Shown piece after piece: positions 49,444 to 54,716 of a DNA stretch of 54,716 bases (position 1 is the stretch's first letter; each line of letters starts with the position of its first letter). The stretch lies in the NCBI GenBank assembly GCA_964587755.1, contig CAZPMC010000010.1, forward strand, positions 1 through 54,716, given 5' to 3'. Made by a program: the position numbers and the translations under genes. The notes beneath the pieces were generated by a model that had not been told where the DNA came from, searched no databases, and worked only from the letters and a program-made list of their open reading frames with translations. Origin of the DNA: CAZPMC01 sp964587755 (lineage in GTDB: Bacteria > Bacillota > Clostridia > Acetivibrionales > DTU013).

Positions 49444-50583
49444 CTATCCAAACAGTGCCAGTAGAATTCCCGCTGCGACAGCAGAGCCGATAACACCTGC
49501 CACATTCGGTCCCATGGCATGCATTAACAGATAATTTGAAGGATTTGCTTTCTGCCCTTCCACCTGGGATACCCTGGCTGCCATTGGAACAGCAGAAACA
49601 CCTGCAGAGCCAATTAACGGATTTATCTTGCCGCCGGAAATCCAGCACATCAGCTTACCTATCAGCAAACCTCCAACAGTGCTGAATATAAAAGCAAACA
49701 ATCCAAGACCGATTATCATAAGTGTCTGTGGCTGCAGGAATCTTTCTGCATTAGCAGTTGCACCTACTGTAACACCGAGAAAAATTGTTACAATATTTAT
49801 TAGTGCATTTTGAGCCGTGTCAGAAAGCCTGCCCACAACTCCAGATTCTTTGAACAAATTCCCCAGCATCAGCATTCCTATTAAAGGAGCAACTGATGGA
49901 AGAAGCAGTATGCAAAATACTGAAACTGCTATTGGGAAAACAATTTTCTCGAGCTTTGAAACCTCTCTGAGTTGAACCATCTTTATTTCTCTTTCCTTTT
50001 TCGTTGTCAGCGCACGCATAATCGGAGGCTGAATAAGAGGTATCAATGCCATATAAGAATAAGCAGCAATGGCTATTGCCGGCAATAAATCAGGCGCAAG
50101 CCGTGTTGTAAGATAAATGGCTGTCGGTCCGTCTGCTCCTCCTATAATCGAAATGGAAGCTGCTTCATTTGGAAGAAAACCAAGAAGTACAGCCACAATA
50201 AATGCTATACTTATCCCAAACTGGGCACCAGCACCCATAAGAAGGCTGCTGGGTCTGGCAATCAACGGCCCGAAATCCGTCATTGCCCCGATTCCGAGGA
50301 AAATAAGAGACGGGTATATGCCTAGCTTAACACCCTGATACAGGTAATATAATAATCCTCCCGGTTCAGTAGAACCTTCCTTTGGTCCTTCCATAAGACC
50401 TGCCAAAGGTAAATTAGCAAGAAGCATACCAAAAGCGATAGGCAATAACAACAAAGGTTCAAATTTTTTTACAATTGCAAGATACACAAGGACGCATGCA
50501 ACACCTAGCATGACAATCTGCTGCCAGGTAATCGCAGCAAAGCCCGAATCCGCAAATATGGTTTTAATCGCCTCAATAAACAT
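49444..50583 (-). CDS. Na+-translocating decarboxylase beta subunit (OadB/GcdB/MmdB)
   Basis: 379-aa very hydrophobic protein after AGAGAGGTGA. The family's conserved regions are visible: FLGIGAMTDFGPLIARPSSLLMGAGAQFGI, the sodium-site stretch FLPNEAASISIIGGADGPTAIYLTTRLAP and the C-terminal NPLIGSAGVSAVPMAARVSQVEGQKANPSNYLLMHAMGPNVAGVIGS block. It couples decarboxylation of biotin-bound CO2 to Na+ export. It is the last gene of a four-gene operon with carboxyltransferase, gamma subunit and biotin carrier. Because the carboxyltransferase is of the oxaloacetate/pyruvate type, oxaloacetate is the likely substrate. Confidence 0.9.
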   Translation of the reverse strand: MFIEAIKTIFADSGFAAITWQQIVMLGVACVLVYLAIVKKFEPLLLLPIAFGMLLANLPLAGLMEGPKEGSTEPGGLLYYLYQGVKLGIYPSLIFLGIGAMTDFGPLIARPSSLLMGAGAQFGISIAFIVAVLLGFLPNEAASISIIGGADGPTAIYLTTRLAPDLLPAIAIAAYSYMALIPLIQPPIMRALTTKKEREIKMVQLREVSKLEKIVFPIAVSVFCILLLPSVAPLIGMLMLGNLFKESGVVGRLSDTAQNALINIVTIFLGVTVGATANAERFLQPQTLMIIGLGLFAFIFSTVGGLLIGKLMCWISGGKINPLIGSAGVSAVPMAARVSQVEGQKANPSNYLLMHAMGPNVAGVIGSAVAAGILLALFG

Positions 50584-50597
50584 TTGATGTCACCTCT

Positions 50598-50981
50598 CTA
50601 TTGCAAAACCGCAAGAAGATCCCCTGTGTTCACAGTTGAACCTTTTGCTGTCTGTATTTGGGCTACTACTCCGTCTCTTGATGCTGATATTTCATTTTCC
50701 ATTTTCATTGCCTCAAGAATAAAGAGCACATCTCCCTTTTTCACACTTGAGCCTGCGCTTACCTTTATATCGAGAATTGTGCCCGGCATCGGAGCGTTAA
50801 TTGCTTCGCCACTAACAGGTGCTGCTGCAGGAGCCGCAACTGGTGCTGCAGGTACAGCCTTTGGAGCTGCCTGAGGTGCCGCCGGCTGGATGGGTACATC
50901 TTTTACCGATAAAACTGCTGCTTGTCCCTTTTCAACTTCTACCTCATATTTTTTATTATTAATTGTTACTTCATATATCAT
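50598..50981 (-). CDS. Biotin carboxyl carrier protein of the Na+ decarboxylase
   Basis: 127 aa after CGGAGG. The short N-terminal beta region (YEVTINNKKYEVEVEKGQ) is followed by a flexible Ala/Pro linker (about 35-58) and a biotinyl domain with biotinylated Lys in LEAMKMENEIS. It carries CO2 from the carboxyltransferase alpha subunit to the beta subunit. In many oxaloacetate decarboxylases this domain is fused to alpha; here it is a separate gene 14 nt upstream of the beta gene. Confidence 0.92.
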   Translation of the reverse strand: MIYEVTINNKKYEVEVEKGQAAVLSVKDVPIQPAAPQAAPKAVPAAPVAAPAAAPVSGEAINAPMPGTILDIKVSAGSSVKKGDVLFILEAMKMENEISASRDGVVAQIQTAKGSTVNTGDLLAVLQ

Positions 50982-51010
50982 ATCAAAACCTCCGCTTTAT
51001 CTGATTTTAA

Positions 51011-51337
51011 TTAGTCAATAGCTTTAATCGATTTGAAGCACAGCTCTGAAAGGGGAATGTTTGACTCATGACTTACAATTGCCATTATCATTGCCGCTGT
51101 TTTCTCATCCACATCTCTTAGCTTTACTTCACCTGTGGAAGCATAAACTACATTCAAATCAGTATTGCTTTCTGTGTTTCCTGTTAATACTTCCGCATCA
51201 CCTTTTGCTGCCTTTTTGCCGCTTTTAATTCTCAACGCTGTCGATACTATCGTAACTGCAAAATACAAAATAACAAGCACCACAAAAACCAAACTCAGCA
51301 TAAATAAGGCAACACCCAAACTATCAAAAAATGACAT
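51011..51337 (-). CDS. Na+ decarboxylase gamma subunit (OadG family)
   Basis: 108 aa after AAGGATGGTG. One N-terminal membrane helix (about 12-32, ALFMLSLVFVVLVILYFAVTIV) and a polar tail with DVDEKTAAMIMAIVSHESNIPLSELCFKSIKAI, which resembles the OadG C-terminal segment. In the family it anchors the alpha and beta subunits together. It lies between the carboxyltransferase and biotin carrier genes. Confidence 0.8.
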   Translation of the reverse strand: MSFFDSLGVALFMLSLVFVVLVILYFAVTIVSTALRIKSGKKAAKGDAEVLTGNTESNTDLNVVYASTGEVKLRDVDEKTAAMIMAIVSHESNIPLSELCFKSIKAID

Positions 51338-51351
51338 ATTTGCACCATCCT

Positions 51352-52728
51352 TTACTTTTTAACTATCGTATAGCTTACCTTTGTGACTTCTCTTTCTTCT
51401 CTTTCCCTAAAGAACTTCTCTGCTATTGTTGGGAATGCAATGTAAGATAGTACATCCTTGTCACTTCTTGCAACACCCTTTAATTGCTCTTTTGTCTTAT
51501 CAAAAGCCGGCTCAAGAGTGTCTGCAAACCTTGTGCTAATTGGTTTTTCGTCTCCCAGGACCTTCTTTACAAGCTCAGGATTTATCTCCCCAGGTGATTT
51601 TCCGTATTCTCCCCTAAGATAAGCCTTTATTTCATTAGATACATTTTTATATCTTTCTCCTGCCAGAACATTAGAAACCGCTTGAACGCCAACCATCTGA
51701 CTCATTGGTGTAACCAGCGGGGGATACCCGAGATCTGCCCTTACCTTCGGTGTTTCAGCCAGAACCTCGTTAAGCCTGTCAATTGCGTTTTGTGCCTTTA
51801 GCTGTGCTATAAGATTTGAAAGCATCCCGCCCGGAATCTGATAAACAAGGGCATCGGTTTCAGTTCCCATAACAAAGGCATCAAGCAAACCTGATTCAGC
51901 ATATTTTGCTTTTATCGGTTTATAGAAGTCATTTATTTCTTTAAGGACACTATCGTTCAAACCAGTGGTATAGCCCATCTGTTTAAGCGCATAGTTCATA
52001 GTTTCTGTTGAAGGCTGGGATGTCCCGCCTGAGAAGGATGATATAGCGCAGTCAATGCCGTCGCATCCTGCCTCAATTGCTTTTATTTGAGTAATAGGAC
52101 CCAGTCCTGTAGTAGAATGAGTATGCAGGAAAACAGGTAGTTTAACAGTTTCTTTTATAGTCTTTATAAGGTCATAAGCCTCCTGCGGTCCCATAATTCC
52201 AGCCATATCCTTAATGCAGATGGAATTGACGCCCATTTCCTCCAACTGCTTTACTAGCTTGGCATAATTTTCAAGATTGTGTATCGGACTTGTTGTATAA
52301 CAAATGCAGCCCTGGGCATGAGCTTTTTGCTTGAGTGTCTCATCAACGGCCACTTCGATGTTCCTAAAGTCATTCAAAGCGTCAAATATCCTGAATATAT
52401 CCATGCCACAGCTTGCAGCCTGAGCTACAAACTTTCTTACCACATCATCAGGATAATGCTTATAGCCTAATATGTTTTGGCCCCTTAAAAGCATCTGGAG
52501 CTTTGTATTTTTTACCTTTGCTCTTATCTTTTCGAGTCTCTCCCAGGGGTCCTCGCTCAGATATCTAAGACACGAATCGAAAGTTGCGCCACCCCAACAC
52601 TCGAGGGAATAGTAGCCTGCTTTATCTAAAGATTCCAAAACTCCTTCGAAATCAGAAAACGGCATCCTAGTTGCAACGAGCGATTGATTGGCATCACGTA
52701 GTACTGTTTCTGTAATGTGTACTTTCAT
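51352..52728 (-). CDS. Carboxyltransferase (oxaloacetate decarboxylase alpha subunit, without biotin domain)
   Basis: 458 aa after AAAGGAGATGA. It is a TIM-barrel carboxyltransferase with metal Asp in ETVLRDANQSLVATRM, LECWGGATFDSCLRYLSEDPWERL, the catalytic Lys of ICIKDMAGIMGPQEA and the metal His pair in VFLHTHSTTGLG. The C-terminal PYC_OADA domain is present (GEYGKSPGEINPELVKKVLG), but the protein ends without a biotinyl domain, which is encoded separately downstream. It transfers CO2 from oxaloacetate (or a related acyl donor) to biotin. A consensus promoter lies about 130 nt upstream. Confidence 0.9.
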   Translation of the reverse strand: MKVHITETVLRDANQSLVATRMPFSDFEGVLESLDKAGYYSLECWGGATFDSCLRYLSEDPWERLEKIRAKVKNTKLQMLLRGQNILGYKHYPDDVVRKFVAQAASCGMDIFRIFDALNDFRNIEVAVDETLKQKAHAQGCICYTTSPIHNLENYAKLVKQLEEMGVNSICIKDMAGIMGPQEAYDLIKTIKETVKLPVFLHTHSTTGLGPITQIKAIEAGCDGIDCAISSFSGGTSQPSTETMNYALKQMGYTTGLNDSVLKEINDFYKPIKAKYAESGLLDAFVMGTETDALVYQIPGGMLSNLIAQLKAQNAIDRLNEVLAETPKVRADLGYPPLVTPMSQMVGVQAVSNVLAGERYKNVSNEIKAYLRGEYGKSPGEINPELVKKVLGDEKPISTRFADTLEPAFDKTKEQLKGVARSDKDVLSYIAFPTIAEKFFREREEREVTKVSYTIVKK

Positions 52729-52858
52729 CCCTACTTCATCTCCTTTTCAGATTATTTCTTGAATGTTCTACATATAAAAAGGGTAGAACCAATTTATAGA
52801 TATCCACCCTAAAAAATCGGATTTCCAAAAGAAGCCCAAATTCCCCCTATTATCGTTT

Positions 52859-52887
52859 ATTATAAAGAAATATCTCTAGATTGTCAA
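52859..52887 (-). promoter_or_regulatory. Consensus promoter of the Na+ decarboxylase operon
   Basis: Minus strand TTGACA (52882-52887), 17-nt spacer, TATAAT (52859-52864): a perfect sigma-A promoter. It leaves a leader of about 125 nt before the ATG at 52728. Confidence 0.8.
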
Positions 52888-52910
52888 TAATTTAGCAATC
52901 TTTCACAAGG

Positions 52911-52972
52911 AAAGAGGGACAGTTCTTTTGCTTAACTTCGCTTTGAAGTAGTGCGAAAAGAATCATCCCCCT
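52911..52972. repeat. REP-like element C: GGGACAGTTCTT hairpin
   Basis: AGGGACAGTTCTTTT (about 52914-52928) pairs imperfectly with AAAAGAATCATCCCCCT (about 52956-52972). The loop contains ACTTCGCTTTGAAGT, which can form its own stem. The core matches elements A and B. It lies just upstream of the decarboxylase promoter and 3' of the rubrerythrin gene. Confidence 0.6.
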
Positions 52973-53064
52973 TGCTTCAGTCCTCTTTGACGAACTGGAT
53001 AATTGTATTTGCTTAACTTACCTTCCCTTTAGCAGCTTAATTTTTTACAGTTTTTATCCGACAT

Positions 53065-54240
53065 TTAATAGTTTTCTGCCCTTACCTCAAAATATGATTG
53101 GGAATATTTGCATACCGGACATACCTGAGGCGCCTTTTTCCCGATTACAAGGTGTCCGCAAATACGGCACTCCCACATTATCTCCTCACTCTTCTCGAAC
53201 ACCTGCTGCATTTCCACATTCTTTAGTAATGCACGATAGCGTTCTTCATGGGCTTTTTCTATAGCAGCAACTCTGCGGAAACGGGCAGCTAAGTCTGTAA
53301 AACCTTCTGCTTCCGCATCCTTTGCGAAACGATCGTACATATCAGTCCATTCGTAGTTTTCACCCTCGGCTGCATGCAAAAGATTTTCTGCTGTGCCTCC
53401 TAGATTGCCAAGCTCTTCAAACCATATGCGGGCATGCTCCTGCTCATTTCGAGCAGTCTTTAGAAAAATCTCTGCAAGCTGTTCGTAACCTTCCCTTTTT
53501 GCGATTTCAGCAAAATATGTATATTTATTTCTAGCCTGGCTTTCACCGGCAAAAGCTTCCATCAGATTCTTTTCAGTCTTTGTACCTGTATATTTGTTTG
53601 CTTCGGCTGATTTTTCTTCAACCTTTACAAACGCAGATGCGGGCTGCTTACATTTTGGACATTTGAAATCTTGCGTTAATTCACCCTCGTGAATATAACC
53701 ACATACTGAACAACGATACTTAACCATTTTTACTACCTCCTGAATTTTAGATTTTTTATTTAAAATATCAATTAATCTGTTAACAACATCTTTCGGAAAG
53801 TCTGATGGTTGTTCAACTCCCAACAGAGATTTAAGAAAATCAGTCACATTTTCACTTTGTGGCAGCATATAGCCCGCTTCTCTTAATAGATCCTCCGCCA
53901 TAATGCGGTTTGATTGTTTCAGCACGTCTGCTAGCTGAGCCTCTATTGGATTATCCGTATTCTCGGCTATCTGCTGAGCAATTCTTTCCTGCCATACTTT
54001 GCTTTTTGCTAATGAGAATAAAGCGTTTTTAACACTTTCGGTTTTTTCCTGCTGAGGAGGATACTCATCAGGGACTAATGAAATAGCATGAGATGGACAT
54101 GCATCAACGCAAGCCCGACAACCTTCAAGACATTTAGATGCATCAATCTGTCCCGTCTCTGTATCTGTCGCACCTGTAGGACATACATATAGACACAGAC
54201 AGTCCTTTGTACACAATCTTATATTTCTGACAGCATGCAT
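53065..54240 (-). CDS. Ferredoxin-rubredoxin-rubrerythrin-rubredoxin fusion
   Basis: 391 aa, ATG in TAATG overlap with the upstream gene and AGGAGGG before it. Residues 1-55 carry ferredoxin-type Cys motifs (CTKDCLCLYVCP and CLEGCRACVDACP). Residues ~60-165 are an unassigned helical linker. Residues 172-215 form a rubredoxin-like knuckle pair (YRCSVCGYIHEG; FKCPKCKQ). Then comes a di-iron rubrerythrin domain (NLMEAFAGESQARNKYTYFAE; NEQEHARIWFEEL; FRRVAAIEKAHEERY) and a terminal rubredoxin (WECRICGHLVIG; VCPVCKYSQSYFEV). It should reduce peroxide with electrons from the ferredoxin part. A consensus Shine-Dalgarno before M172 suggests a second, shorter product. Confidence 0.88.
   Translation of the reverse strand: MHAVRNIRLCTKDCLCLYVCPTGATDTETGQIDASKCLEGCRACVDACPSHAISLVPDEYPPQQEKTESVKNALFSLAKSKVWQERIAQQIAENTDNPIEAQLADVLKQSNRIMAEDLLREAGYMLPQSENVTDFLKSLLGVEQPSDFPKDVVNRLIDILNKKSKIQEVVKMVKYRCSVCGYIHEGELTQDFKCPKCKQPASAFVKVEEKSAEANKYTGTKTEKNLMEAFAGESQARNKYTYFAEIAKREGYEQLAEIFLKTARNEQEHARIWFEELGNLGGTAENLLHAAEGENYEWTDMYDRFAKDAEAEGFTDLAARFRRVAAIEKAHEERYRALLKNVEMQQVFEKSEEIMWECRICGHLVIGKKAPQVCPVCKYSQSYFEVRAENY
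53725..53740 (-). promoter_or_regulatory. Internal Shine-Dalgarno and start within the fusion gene
   Basis: Inside the coding frame, AGGAGG is followed 8 nt later by ATG (53725-53727, residue 172). Translation from here would yield a 220-aa rubredoxin-rubrerythrin-rubredoxin protein, the usual stand-alone form. The site implies either dual translation or a recent fusion of two genes by loss of a stop codon. Confidence 0.65.
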
Positions 54241-54698
54241 TATACTACCCTCCTTTGAACCTGTGCAATCTTAAGCTTTGGGACTTTACACACCGGACAT
54301 ATATCAGGCGCCAAATCTCCTACGTATATAAATCCGCAAATTTCACAAACAAAGACATTTGTGCTTTCAATAATTGATGTCCCTTGTTTTTCAAATCTCG
54401 CCAGCAGGGAACTCAATATTTTGCTCACCTTCTCGTTCCATGTCAATGCTCTTAGAGCCCCTCTGTCAGAAGCACTGGCTGCTTGTTTATTTGCCTGTGG
54501 GTAACCTGATTCCAGATCTTTTTGAATCAGTGATATCAACATTTGAAAACTGCTATCCTCAATCGGCTTTACCTTGCTTTTAAAATATTCTGACAATTTA
54601 CCAAAAAGCTCGGCCTCTTCACTCCGGTATTGTTTTTCACATCCCTTTGAAAGATTTGAACACAAAGCGCTCAATTCACCAAAAGACAATTCATGCAT
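54240..54698 (-). CDS. Helical protein with C-terminal rubredoxin-like domain (start possibly outside window)
   Basis: At least 152 aa. The frame remains open to the window edge (codons E-E-S-I-E-Q precede the ATG) and no ribosome site precedes 54698, so the true start may lie upstream. The first ~110 residues are helical (LSFGELSALCSNLSKGCEKQYRSEEAELFGKLSEYFKSK) with no recognised di-iron ligands. The last ~40 form a rubredoxin-like zinc/iron knuckle (FVCEICGFIYVGDLAPDICPVCKVP). It overlaps the rubrerythrin fusion by one base and likely works with it in peroxide defence. Confidence 0.7.
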   Translation of the reverse strand: MHELSFGELSALCSNLSKGCEKQYRSEEAELFGKLSEYFKSKVKPIEDSSFQMLISLIQKDLESGYPQANKQAASASDRGALRALTWNEKVSKILSSLLARFEKQGTSIIESTNVFVCEICGFIYVGDLAPDICPVCKVPKLKIAQVQRRVV

Positions 54699-54716
54699 CT
54701 GTTCAATGCTTTCTTC

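Larger units (their letters stand above)
52729..53064. other. 336-bp gene-free region between the decarboxylase operon and the rubrerythrin gene
   Basis: No coding sequence seen. From the decarboxylase side it holds an untranslated leader of about 125 nt with a possible weak stem (AGGGT/ACCCT around 52771-52800, read on the minus strand), a consensus promoter (52859-52887) and REP-like element C (about 52911-52972). The word TTTGCTTAACTT appears both in that element and near 53008. Confidence 0.7.

Overview
The window reads as chromosomal DNA of an anaerobic, Gram-positive, clostridia-type Firmicute. The base composition is AT-rich and Shine-Dalgarno sites are strong (AGGAGG-like), with frequent TTG and GTG starts. 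Oxygen-sensitive enzymes are present (a glycyl radical enzyme with its activase, AmmeMemoRadiSam, AdhE, rubrerythrin), as are an SLH-domain amidase, a Na+-pumping decarboxylase and GntR, Rrf2 and CsoR regulators. No rRNA, tRNA or CRISPR array was seen.

Layout. 1-1670: an IS3-family element with orfA and orfB in an unusual relative frame, plus repeat-rich flanks. 1670-14126: housekeeping and transport genes, namely a YiiX-like hydrolase, a DUF2238 membrane protein, a ketopantoate reductase-like enzyme, an AI-2E family exporter, two FAD proteins, a two-part ThrE exporter, a MATE pump and a copA-csoR copper operon with a clear CsoR-type operator. 14127-25933: a compact catabolic regulon. Eight minus-strand genes (sugar ABC permease, binding protein, ATPase, glycyl radical enzyme, PfkB kinase, GRE activase, PHP phosphoesterase, Gfo/Idh/MocA dehydrogenase) diverge from a GntR/UTRA regulator gene and a plus-strand DeoC-like aldolase. 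The same 15-bp palindrome sits at the -10 of both the operon promoter and the aldolase promoter, which ties the two units together.

26016-35528: an acyl-CoA ligase, an SLH/SH3/amidase cell-wall enzyme, a CoA-disulfide/persulfide reductase with a rhodanese domain, a hypothetical protein, and an AmmeMemoRadiSam pair (fused B-A protein plus radical SAM protein). 34257-39556: a sulfur amino acid block with MalY/PatB lyase and an Rrf2 (CymR-like) regulator, divergent from cysK, then an amino-acid ABC transporter whose binding protein is circularly permuted. 39565-42599: DUF2461, ZIP metal transporter and a soluble CZB chemoreceptor in one apparent operon. 42668-46543: an SPFH protein with a short RHH protein, a DAO-Rieske oxidoreductase and an APH-like kinase. 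46557-49166: AdhE behind a perfect Rex-type box. 49444-52728: a four-gene Na+-decarboxylase operon. 53065-54716: a ferredoxin-rubrerythrin-rubredoxin fusion and a second rubredoxin-tailed protein that runs to the window edge.

The strongest candidate for an undescribed system is the 14-26 kb regulon. Its logic resembles the radical 'anhydroglycolysis' reported for E. coli YbiW/PflD (sugar uptake, phosphorylation, GRE ring-opening or dehydration, class I aldolase). Here the parts differ: an ABC transporter and PfkB kinase replace the PTS, a divergent DeoC replaces the FSA aldolase, and the GRE has a substrate pocket unlike glycerol dehydratase. The second standout is the circularly permuted solute-binding protein at 37229-38026.
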